Shown piece after piece: positions 1 through 9,089 of a stretch of DNA of 64,000 bases. The notes beneath the pieces were generated by a model. The model was not told where the DNA came from. It did not search any database and saw only the letters and a list, made by a program, of their open reading frames with translations. The stretch spans positions 2,386,047 through 2,450,046 of the forward strand of contig NZ_LT732529.1 in the NCBI RefSeq assembly GCF_900156865.1, given 5' to 3'. The translations under genes and the position numbers were made by a program. Positions within the stretch are counted from its first letter, which is position 1. Every line of letters starts with the position of its first letter. This stretch comes from Litchfieldia sinesaloumensis. GTDB lineage: Bacteria; Bacillota; Bacilli; Bacillales; Bacillaceae_L.

Positions 1-93
1 TAGGTCAATTCGTCAACCATTGAAATTGATAGATTTGTTGAATTAATGAAGCTATTAATTTTAAAATCTTATAAAAACAACAAAATTTAATAA

Positions 94-121
94 TTGATTA
101 TCTAAAAAATAGTGTTACAAT
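94..121 (+). promoter_or_regulatory. Predicted sigma-A promoter of ilvD
   Basis: A TTGATT -35 hexamer (94-99) lies 16 bp from a TACAAT -10 hexamer (116-121). The -10 is preceded by TG at 113-114, giving an extended -10. The in-frame ATG at 120 overlaps this -10, which argues against its use as the translation start. Transcription would begin near 128, leaving a leader of about 90 nt. I saw no T-box and no clear CodY box. Inferred from sequence only. Confidence 0.55.
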
Positions 122-215
122 GAGTAATAATTTAAATTTTTTGATTTTACTTTATTCATCAAAAAAGCATAATCTTTTGTCGAATAAACGTAATTATATA
201 TTGGAGGTAACTATT

Positions 216-1898
216 ATGTCTGAACAACAACGTAGTAATATGATTAAATCAGGAATTGATCGAGCGCCACACCGAAGTTTACTTCGTGCTGCAGGTGTTA
301 AGGAAGAAGATTTTAACAAACCATTTATCGCAGTCGTAAACTCATATATTGATATTGTACCAGGTCATATTCATTTACAAGAGTTTGGTAAAATTGTAAA
401 AGATGCAATTCGAGAAGCTGGTGGAGTTCCATTTGAAATGAACACAATTGGTGTTGATGATGGTATTGCTATGGGTCATATCGGAATGAGATATTCCCTG
501 CCAAGCCGTGAGATCATCGCTGATTCAATTGAAACAGTTGTTGCCGCTCACTGGTTCGACGGTATGGTTTGTATTCCCAACTGTGATAAAATCACACCAG
601 GAATGATGATGGCTGCAATGCGTCTAAATATCCCGACTATCTTTGTTAGTGGTGGACCGATGGCAGCTGGACGTGATGCTGCTGGAAATCCACTTAACCT
701 AAACTCAGTATTTGAAGGCGTTGGTGCTTATCAATCTGGAAAAATTGATGAAGCGAGATTAACAGAACTCGAGCAATTTGCTTGTCCTACCTGCGGTTCA
801 TGTTCTGGTATGTTTACTGCGAATTCTATGAACTGTTTAGCAGAAGGTCTTGGATTAGCCCTCCCAGGAAACGGTACAATCTTAGCGGTTGCTGAAGAAA
901 GAAAAGAATTTGTTAAAAAATCTGCGAAACAATTAATGAATTTAATTGAAAAAGATATTAAACCACGTGATATCGTTACGATTGAAACAATCGATAATGC
1001 ATTCGCATTAGATATGGCAATGGGTGGATCTACGAATACTGTACTTCACACTCTTGCAATTGCTCAAGAAGCTGAAATTGAGTATTCACTAGAACGTATC
1101 AATGAAATTGCAGCACGTGTTCCACACTTAGCGAAAATTGCTCCTGCATCTGATCATCATATTGAGGATGTGCATAATGCGGGTGGCGTTAGCGCAATTA
1201 TCAATGAATTGCTTAAAAAGCCAGGTGCAATTGATGGAGATCGTATAACTGTTAGTGGTAAAACATTACGTGAAAATGTAGAAGGCTGTGAAATTACAGA
1301 TCATAACGTCATCCGTCCACTTGAAAACCCTCACTCTGAAAAAGGCGGACTAGCTATCCTATTTGGTAACTTAGCTCCTGAGGGTGCTGTCGTTAAGGTT
1401 GGTGCGGTTGACCCTGAAGTTGGTGGATATCATAGAGGTCCAGCAGTGTGCTTCGATTCTCAAGAAGATGCCCTATCAGCAATCATTGTAGGTAAAGTTA
1501 AGGAAGGCGACGTAGTCGTTATTCGTTATGAAGGTCCTAAAGGTGGTCCAGGTATGCCGGAAATGCTTGCACCAACCTCTCAAATCGTTGGTCGCGGTCT
1601 TGGAGCAAAAGTCGGCTTAATTACTGACGGACGTTTCTCTGGTGCATCAAGAGGTATCTCAATCGGACATATTTCTCCTGAAGCTGCTGAAGGTGGTCCA
1701 ATTGCATTTGTTGAAGATGGCGACTTCATTGAGCTTGATTTAAATAATCGTACAATCAAATTAGAAGTCTCTGATGAAGAATTCGAAAAACGCAAGGCTA
1801 ATTGGAAAGGCTTTGAGCCAAAAGTGAAAAAAGGCTACCTAGCTCGCTATTCAAAATTAGTTACAAATGCAAGTTCTGGTGGAGTAATGAAATACTAG
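216..1898 (+). CDS. ilvD: Dihydroxy-acid dehydratase IlvD
   Basis: Dehydrates 2,3-dihydroxy-isovalerate and 2,3-dihydroxy-3-methylvalerate to the 2-oxo acids, the last common step before transamination to valine and isoleucine; cytosolic Fe-S enzyme. The 560-aa length is normal for the family. Visible cluster residues are Cys123 in the PNCDK motif and Cys195 in CPTCGSCSG. The N-terminal motif reads VPGHIHL, without the extra Cys seen in three-Cys homologues, so it belongs to the same subgroup as the E. coli and B. subtilis enzymes. The start at 216 has a TTGGAGG ribosome site 8-14 nt upstream. An ORF extension to 120 would run through the promoter and add 32 residues not found in the family. 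Monocistronic, followed by a strong terminator. Confidence 0.97.
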   Translation: MSEQQRSNMIKSGIDRAPHRSLLRAAGVKEEDFNKPFIAVVNSYIDIVPGHIHLQEFGKIVKDAIREAGGVPFEMNTIGVDDGIAMGHIGMRYSLPSREIIADSIETVVAAHWFDGMVCIPNCDKITPGMMMAAMRLNIPTIFVSGGPMAAGRDAAGNPLNLNSVFEGVGAYQSGKIDEARLTELEQFACPTCGSCSGMFTANSMNCLAEGLGLALPGNGTILAVAEERKEFVKKSAKQLMNLIEKDIKPRDIVTIETIDNAFALDMAMGGSTNTVLHTLAIAQEAEIEYSLERINEIAARVPHLAKIAPASDHHIEDVHNAGGVSAIINELLKKPGAIDGDRITVSGKTLRENVEGCEITDHNVIRPLENPHSEKGGLAILFGNLAPEGAVVKVGAVDPEVGGYHRGPAVCFDSQEDALSAIIVGKVKEGDVVVIRYEGPKGGPGMPEMLAPTSQIVGRGLGAKVGLITDGRFSGASRGISIGHISPEAAEGGPIAFVEDGDFIELDLNNRTIKLEVSDEEFEKRKANWKGFEPKVKKGYLARYSKLVTNASSGGVMKY

Positions 1899-1906
1899 GC
1901 TGTTCA

Positions 1907-1950
1907 GAGTGTAGACAAAGTCAATCTTGACTTTGTCTACACTCATTTTT
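1907..1950 (+). terminator. Rho-independent terminator of ilvD
   Basis: A perfect 18-bp inverted repeat (arms 1907-1924 and 1927-1944, 2-nt centre) is followed by ATTTTT. It starts 9 nt after the ilvD stop. The stem is unusually long and perfect. Confidence 0.9.
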
Positions 1951-1978
1951 CAAACAATACTAGTATGAATTACTTTCC

Positions 1979-2103
1979 CAGACTGTCTTGAAAACGCTTG
2001 TCATACAAGGCGCGCAGCCGATCGAAGACGCGAATAGAAGTTGCCTTCATGAGCGGACGAGAGAGGCAAGCAACGAAGTATGCGAGCGTTTGTCAACAGT
2101 CTG
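1979..2103. repeat. 125-bp MITE-like element with terminal inverted repeats
   Basis: The ends are CAGACTG (1979-1985) and its exact reverse complement CAGTCTG (2097-2103). The similarity continues inward for about 27 bp with a few mismatches (both ends read AACGCT then ATAC inward). The interior is GC-richer than its surroundings and has no ORF. It sits between the convergent ilvD and tyrS genes. It looks like a miniature inverted-repeat element or large palindromic repeat. I see no clear target-site duplication and no second copy in this window. Confidence 0.6.
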
Positions 2104-2134
2104 AGGCGCTCCAAAAAGAAGCACCTTACCTATT

Positions 2135-3397
2135 TTAGTATTTAATAACAAAGTATTTTTTCTTACCGCGGCGGATTACGGTGAACTGACCTTCAATTCG
2201 ATGAGATTCTGTAATCATCGTATCTACATCTTGGATTCTTTCACCATTTAAATAAATAGCACCATTCGAGATGTCTTCTCGTGCCTGACGCTTGGACGGA
2301 GAAATTTTACTCATAACCAATAAATCAACCAAACCGATTTCTTTTTCACCATCATATTCAAATGAAGGAACATCCTTGAAGCCCTGTTTTATCTCCTCTG
2401 CACTTAGCTCACTAATTGAACCACTAAATAGTGCAGTAGATATCTTAACAGCTTGCTCTAAAGCAGCCTCTCCATGAACTAACTTTGTAACTTCTTCAGC
2501 TAATGTCTTTTGTGCCAAGCGTTTTTCCGGCGCATTTTTAATCTCAGCCTCAAGATTTTCAATCTCTTCTTTTGTAAGGAACGTAAAGTATTTTAGATAA
2601 CGTACAACATCGCGATCATCTGTGTTAATCCAGAATTGATAAAACTCATAAGGAGATGTTTTGTCTTTATCTAACCAAATTGTTCCACCTTCAGTTTTAC
2701 CAAACTTAGTTCCGTCTGCCTTCGTTACGAGTGGAATAGTTAGGCCGTAAGCTTTTGCATCCTCAACAGTCTTACGAATTAATTCTAGCCCAGCTGTGAT
2801 ATTTCCCCATTGGTCACTTCCACCAATTTGAAGTCGACAGCCTTCATTTTCATATAGCTTTAAAAAGTCGTAGGATTGTAAAATCATATAACTAAACTCT
2901 GTAAATGAGATACCTGCATCTAAACGGGATTGAACAGAGTCTTTAGCAAGCATATAATTTAACCCAAAGCTTTTACCAATATCACGTAGGAAAGTAATCA
3001 GGTCTAAGCTTCCAATCCAGTCATAGTTGTTCGCTATTTGCGCTGGATTCCCGTCTGCTTCGAAATCTAAAAAGCGAGAAAGCTGCTCCTTAATGCTATT
3101 GCTATACTGTTGAACTACCTCTTTTGTATTTAGCGTTCTTTCCGCTTTTTTACCACTTGGGTCACCAATTAAACCCGTAGCTCCGCCAACTAATGCTATG
3201 GGTTGATGCCCTGCTAATTGAAATCTACGTAAAGTCAATATCCCTACTAAATGTCCAATATGTAAACTATCTGCTGTTGGATCGAATCCACAATATAGCT
3301 TTATCTTTTCATTTTTCAAGCTATTTTGTAATCCTTCTTCATCCGTAACTTGATTTATTAAACCTCTATAAGCTAAATCCTGTATGACATCCATCAT
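2135..3397 (-). CDS. tyrS: Tyrosyl-tRNA synthetase TyrS
   Basis: Class I aminoacyl-tRNA synthetase charging tRNA-Tyr. The 420-aa protein has the HIGH signature at residues 46-49 (HIGHL), the tyrosine-site region GGSDQWGNI near 192-200, KFGKT at 231-235 as the KMSKS equivalent, and a C-terminal S4-type RNA-binding domain from about 355. Two tandem ATGs start the ORF (3397 and 3394). AAGGAG at 3409-3404 is 6 nt from the first and 9 nt from the second, so either could be used. Only about 115 bp separate it from the divergent PBP gene and no T-box leader is visible, although B. subtilis tyrS is known to be T-box regulated. Confidence 0.97.
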   Translation of the reverse strand: MMDVIQDLAYRGLINQVTDEEGLQNSLKNEKIKLYCGFDPTADSLHIGHLVGILTLRRFQLAGHQPIALVGGATGLIGDPSGKKAERTLNTKEVVQQYSNSIKEQLSRFLDFEADGNPAQIANNYDWIGSLDLITFLRDIGKSFGLNYMLAKDSVQSRLDAGISFTEFSYMILQSYDFLKLYENEGCRLQIGGSDQWGNITAGLELIRKTVEDAKAYGLTIPLVTKADGTKFGKTEGGTIWLDKDKTSPYEFYQFWINTDDRDVVRYLKYFTFLTKEEIENLEAEIKNAPEKRLAQKTLAEEVTKLVHGEAALEQAVKISTALFSGSISELSAEEIKQGFKDVPSFEYDGEKEIGLVDLLVMSKISPSKRQAREDISNGAIYLNGERIQDVDTMITESHRIEGQFTVIRRGKKKYFVIKY

Positions 3398-3504
3398 CTT
3401 ATTCTCCTTTTAACCATATAGAGTTTTTCTATCATATTACATATAATAATGTCAAATTAAATATTGGAAATTCTATAAAACAATACTAATATCAGTAGTT
3501 TATA

Positions 3505-3513
3505 TGCTATAAT
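3505..3513 (+). promoter_or_regulatory. Extended -10 promoter of the class A PBP gene
   Basis: TGCTATAAT is a perfect extended -10 (TGnTATAAT). The -35 region is poor, as is usual for this promoter class. The upstream ATG at 3512 overlaps the -10, so translation must begin further downstream. Confidence 0.6.
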
Positions 3514-3538
3514 GTACATGGATTTTAGGGGGATGATT

Positions 3539-6469
3539 ATGAATTTTAACAAATCACAGATATTTGAAAAAATTAATTCAACATGGCGAAAACTCACATC
3601 AAATAAAGTAGTTCAAGTATTTTCAGGTAAGAAAGCACTCAAGGGTGTTAGGGTTACGTATGGTGTCTTTTGGAATTTATTTTTGTTATTCTTTATTATT
3701 GCTCTATTAGGTCTTGGGTTCGCTGGTGGAGCTGGAGCGGGATACTTTGCATCCCTAGTAAAGGACGAGCCTGTTCGAGACTACGATAGTTTACAAAAAG
3801 ATATATACAACTATGAAGAAAATACGGAAGTGTACTTTGCGAATGATGTGTATCTTGGCCAATTGCGGGCTGATCTTCACCGGGAAGAGGTAGCACTTGA
3901 GGATGTTTCACAATTCGTTAAAGATGCTGTAATTGCTACTGAGGATCAGTACTTCTATAAGCATGATGGAGTTGTTCCAAAATCCATTCTACGTGCAATT
4001 GTACAAGAAGTAACTAATTCACCCGTCCAAACTGGTGGAAGTACCTTAACCCAACAATTGATTAAGAACCAAATACTTTCAAACGAAGTTTCATTTGATC
4101 GAAAGGCAAAAGAAATCTTAATCGCGTTACGACTTGAAAAGTTTTTTGATAAAGATGAAATATTCGAAGCTTATTTAAATATCATACCTTATGGTCGTAA
4201 CTCATCAGGACGAAATATTGCCGGTGTCCAAACGGCTGCACAAGGTATTTTTGGAGTAGACGCAAAAGATTTAAACCTGCCTCAGGCAGCTTTTATCGCT
4301 GGTCTACCTCAGAATCCATACGTGTACACTCCATTTTCAAATCAGGGTGGTAAGGTGAAGGACAATCTAGAGCCCGGTCTTAAACGAATGGAGACAGTTC
4401 TACAGAGAATGCTATCAGCAGGTTTCATCACAGAAAAACAATATGAAGAAGCGCTCGCTTACGATATTCGTGCAAATCTGATACCACCACAGTCAGAACC
4501 AATTGAACAATATCGTTGGTTGACTGCAGAAGTAGAAAAGCGCGCCACTGATATTTTAATGAAAAAATTAGCTCAGGAAGACGGTTACGAAGAGAAAGAT
4601 CTTGAAGAGAACAATGATTTAATTAGACATTACTCTGAAGTTGCGGACAGAAACCTACGTCAAAGCGGATATAAAATTTATACCACCATTGACAAAGAAG
4701 TATTCGATGTTATGCAAGACGCAGTGAAAAACTTCCAGTACTTTGGACCTGATAAACAAACCATTAAGAAAGACTTAGAAACAAATGAAGATGTAGCCGT
4801 TATGGAACCAGAAGAGCTTGGCTCAGTCCTTATCGAAAACAAGACTGGACGAATAATTAGCTTCGTAGGTGGGCGTGATTTCGAGCGTGAACAAACAAAC
4901 CATGCTTTTAACCCTGCGAAACGTCCTAATGGATCCACGATGAAACCATTATTAGCTTATGCTCCAGCAATGGAATTAGGACTAGTACAACCAGGAAGTG
5001 TGATTGCCGATGTGAAATTCACTTACGGGAATTATACCCCACAAAACTTTGGCGGCCCTAGTGACTTTGATGGTTTAATGTCAGCAAGACACGCTTTAAA
5101 ATTATCAAGGAATATTCCAGCACTTAAAACATATTTGAAGGCATTTAATAATCGTCCACTTACATTTTTAGAGAAAATGGGCTTCACTACGTTAGATGAA
5201 AAAGACTACCAAGGACTATCAATGTCCATCGGTGGTATGACAAACGGTGTTTCAGTTGAAGAAAATGTAAATGCATATGCTACTTTTGCAAATGGTGGTC
5301 AGTTCATCGATGCATATATGATTGAAAAGATTGAGACGAATGATGGAGAGGTAGTATATGAGCACGAGGTGAAACCGGTTGATGTATTTTCACCACAAAC
5401 TGCCTACCTAACGATTGATATGATGCGTGATGTTATTAATGGTGGTACTGCTTCTTCACTTAGAGGGTATTTAAAGTTTAATGCAGACTGGGCTGGTAAA
5501 ACAGGTACAACTAATAACTCAGAAGATATATGGTTTGTTGCAACAAATCCAAATGTAACCTTTGGAACCTGGATTGGTTACGATACACCAAAGTCTGTCG
5601 TTAATTATAAGGGTCTATCTAATTCAAGAAGAAATATCCTTCTTTGGGCCGGGCAGCTGAATGCTGTATATGATGTAAAACCTGAACTTGTAAAGCCAAA
5701 TGAAAATTTCAAAATGCCTGGAGGAATCGTATCTCGTTCCTACTGTGGGCTTTCCGGTCTACTACCTTCCGATTTATGTAGAGAAGCTGGACTAGTACAA
5801 TCGGATATCTATAATGCAAAATTTGTACCGACAAAGGTCGATGATAACCTTGTAAAAGGTAAGTATATCGAAGTTGATGGCAAGGCCTATCGTGTACCCG
5901 AAAGTGCTCCACAAGAGTTTGTACAAGAAGGTATCATGATCAAGAAAGAATTCTTAGAAGAGCATGGATTAAAAGATTCTAAAGCAATTGAACAACTGCT
6001 ACCAAATAACAACCGTTGGAACAACCTGGTCATTACGGAAACGAGCGAACTAAATGATAATGGTTCCGTTCCTTCTCAAGTTAAGGGGGCAGCAATATCT
6101 TCAGGTACGTTGACATGGTCAAAGCATGATCATAATGATGTCATTGGTTATCGCATCTATGCTGCATCCAATTTCACAACTGATTTCAAAAAAATTGGGA
6201 GTGTACCTGCTACAAAGAATTTACAATTTAATGTTGGGAACTCCGTTGCAGCTTATTATGTTACTGCAGTTGATGTTACTGGCAAAGAAACCCCTCTTGC
6301 AAATTCAGTACTGGTTAAGAGTGGCGATTATAAATCAGAACCAGAGGTAGTTACCCCACCGTCTCCACCACCTGCTCCACCCGCTGAGGGAGGTAACGGC
6401 AATGGAAAAGAAAACGGAAATAACGGTAATGGTAATGGTGATGGTAATGGTGATGAAGATAATGAATAA
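3539..6469 (+). CDS. Class A penicillin-binding protein (PBP1A-like) with fibronectin III tail
   Basis: Bifunctional peptidoglycan glycosyltransferase/transpeptidase anchored outside the membrane. From the chosen start (976 aa): cytoplasmic N-terminus of about 40 residues; one membrane segment at roughly 42-70; GT51 domain with the EDQYFYKH catalytic motif around 135-142 and GGSTLTQQ around 166; transpeptidase domain with STMK (Ser466), SRN (523-525) and KTG (654-656); then a fibronectin type III-like domain and a Pro/Gly/Asn-rich acidic tail. The tail resembles B. subtilis PonA, but the protein is longer. GGGGG at 3527-3532 is 6 nt before ATG 3539. The earlier ATGs at 3512 and 3533 overlap the promoter or the ribosome site. 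Monocistronic, ending at a bidirectional terminator. Confidence 0.93.
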   Translation: MNFNKSQIFEKINSTWRKLTSNKVVQVFSGKKALKGVRVTYGVFWNLFLLFFIIALLGLGFAGGAGAGYFASLVKDEPVRDYDSLQKDIYNYEENTEVYFANDVYLGQLRADLHREEVALEDVSQFVKDAVIATEDQYFYKHDGVVPKSILRAIVQEVTNSPVQTGGSTLTQQLIKNQILSNEVSFDRKAKEILIALRLEKFFDKDEIFEAYLNIIPYGRNSSGRNIAGVQTAAQGIFGVDAKDLNLPQAAFIAGLPQNPYVYTPFSNQGGKVKDNLEPGLKRMETVLQRMLSAGFITEKQYEEALAYDIRANLIPPQSEPIEQYRWLTAEVEKRATDILMKKLAQEDGYEEKDLEENNDLIRHYSEVADRNLRQSGYKIYTTIDKEVFDVMQDAVKNFQYFGPDKQTIKKDLETNEDVAVMEPEELGSVLIENKTGRIISFVGGRDFEREQTNHAFNPAKRPNGSTMKPLLAYAPAMELGLVQPGSVIADVKFTYGNYTPQNFGGPSDFDGLMSARHALKLSRNIPALKTYLKAFNNRPLTFLEKMGFTTLDEKDYQGLSMSIGGMTNGVSVEENVNAYATFANGGQFIDAYMIEKIETNDGEVVYEHEVKPVDVFSPQTAYLTIDMMRDVINGGTASSLRGYLKFNADWAGKTGTTNNSEDIWFVATNPNVTFGTWIGYDTPKSVVNYKGLSNSRRNILLWAGQLNAVYDVKPELVKPNENFKMPGGIVSRSYCGLSGLLPSDLCREAGLVQSDIYNAKFVPTKVDDNLVKGKYIEVDGKAYRVPESAPQEFVQEGIMIKKEFLEEHGLKDSKAIEQLLPNNNRWNNLVITETSELNDNGSVPSQVKGAAISSGTLTWSKHDHNDVIGYRIYAASNFTTDFKKIGSVPATKNLQFNVGNSVAAYYVTAVDVTGKETPLANSVLVKSGDYKSEPEVVTPPSPPPAPPAEGGNGNGKENGNNGNGNGDGNGDEDNE

Positions 6470-6477
6470 GAGATAGC

Positions 6478-6513
6478 AAAAAAGAGGTGGTCTCAATAGA
6501 CCACCTCTTTTTC
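6478..6513. terminator. Bidirectional terminator between PBP gene and acsA
   Basis: AAAAGAGGTGGTCT (6481-6494) pairs with AGACCACCTCTTTT (6499-6512) around a CAAT loop. There are A and T runs on opposite flanks, so it can stop both convergent transcripts. Confidence 0.9.
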
Positions 6514-6526
6514 TATTCTATCTTTA

Positions 6527-8245
6527 TTAATTTTCCATTGTGGATAGGTCACCAGTAGGTAAATCCAGCTCCCATGCCTTTAATACACGTCTCATGATTT
6601 TTCCACTTCGAGTTTTTGGAAGTTTATCCTTGAACTCAATCTCACGAGGTGCAGCATGTGCAGCCAATCCCTTCTTCACAAAGTCTCTTATTTCTTCTTT
6701 CAGTTCATCTGTAGCCTCATAACCATCAACTAATGCGACGAACGCTTTAATAATTTCCCCACGTACCGGATCTGGTTTACCAATAACCCCTGCTTCCGCA
6801 ATTGCGGGATGTTCAATAAGCTTGCTTTCCACTTCAAACGGTCCTACTCGCTCGCCAGAGGTCATAATTACATCATCAACGCGACCTTGGAACCAGAAAT
6901 ATCCATCTTCATCCATATAAGCTGAATCCCCAGATACATACCAATCACCTGGCATAAAATAAGATTCATATTTTGCTGGATTATTCCATATTTGATACAT
7001 CATTGATGGCCAACCCTTTTTAATAGCTAAATTTCCCATACGATTTGCCGGTAATTCATTACCTTGGTCATCAACAATTGCTGCCTTTATTCCTGGGAAT
7101 GGTTTTCCCATCGAACCTGGTTTAATATCCATACAAGGGTAATTACTTATTAGCTGAGCACCCGTTTCCGTCATCCACCAGTTGTCATGTATACGTAGAT
7201 TAAAGACCTTTGCTCCCCAACGTACAACTTCTGGATTCAGCGGTTCCCCTACACTTAATACATGTCGTAAAGTGCTTAAATCAAACTGCTTTACAAGTTC
7301 ATCTCCAGCACCCATTAACATTCTAAAAGCAGTAGGAGCACTGTACCAAACGGTAATTCCATAATCAGCTATGGTTTGATACCAGTTTTCTGGTCTAAAA
7401 CGCCCCCCGACAATTACATTAGATGCGCCGTTAAGCCATGGGCCAAAAATACCGTAAGAGGTCCCAGTAACCCAACCAGGGTCAGCTGTACACCAGTAGA
7501 TATCATCTTCTTTTAAATCCAGTATCCATTTAGCGGTTTGGTATTGTTGAATCATCGCATTATGGACGTGTAATACTCCCTTGGGCTTACCTGTCGAACC
7601 CGATGTATAATGTAGGAGCATACCATCAGTTCTATCGACCCATTCAATTTGTAGCTCTTTACTAGCTGTATTTAATCGACCTAGAAAATCTATAAATGGA
7701 CCATCCTCTTTTACATCCTCACCAACAAGAACGATGTGTTTTAAGGCAGGTAGTTCATTAAATGGAATACGATCAACTAGTTCAGGAGTTGTGACAATTA
7801 CCTTTGCTTCACTATCTTCTAGACGGTCTCTTACGGCACCTTCCATGAATGCTTCAAATAATGGACCAACTATAGCTCCTAGCTTAATAGCACCTAAAAC
7901 CGTAAAATACAGTTCGGGAGATCGTGGCATAAAAACAAATACTCGGTCACCTTTTTCAACATCAGCAGCTTGTTTTAATACATTTGCTGCACGGTTTGTA
8001 TACTCTTTCATTTCTTTGAATGTATACTTCTCTTCACGTGATGGATCACGATAATAGAGGGCAATCTTATTTTTTCTAACCCCTTCAGCATGGCGGTCGA
8101 TAGCTTCATACGCGATATTTACTCTACCTGTCTCAGACCAAGTGAAATCCTTCTCTACCTCTGCCCAATCAAAATTCGCATACGCTTCATCATAATCTCT
8201 TAAATTATAATTCCCCTTCGTTGCTGGCAGCGCTTCCACTTTCAT
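6527..8245 (-). CDS. acsA: Acetyl-CoA synthetase AcsA
   Basis: Activates acetate to acetyl-CoA through acetyl-AMP and is needed to use acetate and acetoin. 572 aa, the same length as B. subtilis AcsA and very similar throughout. The AMP-binding P-loop motif YTSGSTGKPKG lies near residue 213-223. The C-terminal catalytic lysine is Lys549 in PKTRSGK, the residue known in B. subtilis to be acetylated by AcuA and deacetylated by AcuC/SrtN. It is divergent from acuABC, whose products modify it. Between them lie a good sigma-A promoter for acsA and a cre-like site, consistent with CcpA control. Confidence 0.97.
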   Translation of the reverse strand: MKVEALPATKGNYNLRDYDEAYANFDWAEVEKDFTWSETGRVNIAYEAIDRHAEGVRKNKIALYYRDPSREEKYTFKEMKEYTNRAANVLKQAADVEKGDRVFVFMPRSPELYFTVLGAIKLGAIVGPLFEAFMEGAVRDRLEDSEAKVIVTTPELVDRIPFNELPALKHIVLVGEDVKEDGPFIDFLGRLNTASKELQIEWVDRTDGMLLHYTSGSTGKPKGVLHVHNAMIQQYQTAKWILDLKEDDIYWCTADPGWVTGTSYGIFGPWLNGASNVIVGGRFRPENWYQTIADYGITVWYSAPTAFRMLMGAGDELVKQFDLSTLRHVLSVGEPLNPEVVRWGAKVFNLRIHDNWWMTETGAQLISNYPCMDIKPGSMGKPFPGIKAAIVDDQGNELPANRMGNLAIKKGWPSMMYQIWNNPAKYESYFMPGDWYVSGDSAYMDEDGYFWFQGRVDDVIMTSGERVGPFEVESKLIEHPAIAEAGVIGKPDPVRGEIIKAFVALVDGYEATDELKEEIRDFVKKGLAAHAAPREIEFKDKLPKTRSGKIMRRVLKAWELDLPTGDLSTMEN

Positions 8246-8282
8246 TTGGCATTTCCCCTTTATGTAAGTTATTTACTATTCC

Positions 8283-8311
8283 ATTATAAAGTAAAATAGC
8301 TCTTTTCTCAA
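8283..8311 (-). promoter_or_regulatory. Predicted sigma-A promoter of acsA
   Basis: On the minus strand TTGAGA (8311-8306) and TATAAT (8288-8283) are separated by 17 bp. The expected start is near 8276, about 30 nt before the acsA start codon. Confidence 0.65.
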
Positions 8312-8373
8312 TTTTTAAAATTTTATATATATAATATCTTTCCATAAAATTGTATAATTAGTATAAAAATAGC

Positions 8374-8409
8374 TGTAACCGCTTCACTAGTGTTAGATTA
8401 TTGTATAAT
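8374..8409 (+). promoter_or_regulatory. cre-like site and acuABC promoter
   Basis: The sequence at 8374-8387 begins TGTAACCGCTT and matches the first 11 positions of the CcpA cre consensus (TGWAANCGNTNWCA), but the last three positions deviate. It lies just upstream of a TATAAT -10 (8404-8409) for acuA, where bound CcpA would block polymerase. A cre controls the acsA-acuABC intergenic region in B. subtilis. The -35 is poor. Confidence 0.45.
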
Positions 8410-8438
8410 GAGTATGACTAACGAATGGTGGTGACATT

Positions 8439-9071
8439 GTGGAACATAAGAAGACCTATAACGCAAAGGAACTAAAGACGCCCCATGGTACAATTATTAT
8501 TGAGGGGCCAATTACGGGTGAGACACTAGCAAGCTATGAATTTCATGAAGGATTGGTCGCTTTTCGTCCACCAAATCAACAACATAAGGCTCTAATCGAA
8601 ATAGCAGATTTACCTGAAGGTAGAATAATAATTGCGAGAGAGAATAATACCGTCGTTGGGTATGTTACATATTTATATCCTGACCCACTTGAACGCTGGT
8701 CTGAAGGAAAAATAGAAAACATGATAGAATTGGGAGCAATTGAAGTCATTCCAAAGTTTCGTGGTTCCAGAGTAGGTAAGAATCTCTTAATTGTCTCTAT
8801 GATGGATGATGCAATGGAAGACTACCTTATCATTACGACTGAATATTACTGGCACTGGGACCTAAAAGGAACTGGCCTTAATGTTTGGGAGTATCGTAAA
8901 GTAATGGAAAAAATGATGAGTGCAGGAGGACTTGAATGGTATGCAACAGATGATCCAGAGATAAGTTCACACCCTGCCAATTGTTTAATGGCACGCATAG
9001 GTAAACGAGTTGATCAAGATACAATTGAAAGATTCGATAGGCTTCGATTTATGAATCGCTTCATGTATTAA
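8439..9071 (+). CDS. acuA: Acetoin utilization protein AcuA (AcsA acetyltransferase)
   Basis: GNAT-family N-acetyltransferase of 210 aa that acetylates AcsA and switches it off, per work in B. subtilis. The sequence is strongly similar to B. subtilis AcuA over its whole length, including the LYPDPLERW and TTEYYWHWDLKG stretches and the C-terminal MARIGK...RLRF region. The acetyl-CoA-binding loop is probably in the segment around VIPKFRGSRVGK (about residues 106-117). The start is GTG with a GGTGGTGA ribosome site just upstream. First gene of acuABC; acuB follows after 18 nt. Confidence 0.95.
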   Translation: MEHKKTYNAKELKTPHGTIIIEGPITGETLASYEFHEGLVAFRPPNQQHKALIEIADLPEGRIIIARENNTVVGYVTYLYPDPLERWSEGKIENMIELGAIEVIPKFRGSRVGKNLLIVSMMDDAMEDYLIITTEYYWHWDLKGTGLNVWEYRKVMEKMMSAGGLEWYATDDPEISSHPANCLMARIGKRVDQDTIERFDRLRFMNRFMY

Positions 9072-9089
9072 ATCGAAAGGGGGATTCAA

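Noticed and set aside
120-215. Upstream extension of ilvD to ATG 120
   Set aside because: It overlaps the predicted -10 and adds 32 residues lacking in the family; a strong ribosome site precedes 216.
8311-8345. TA-rich tract suspected to be a recombination or origin-like site
   Set aside because: Only simple AT richness in a divergent promoter region; no DnaA boxes or iterons.
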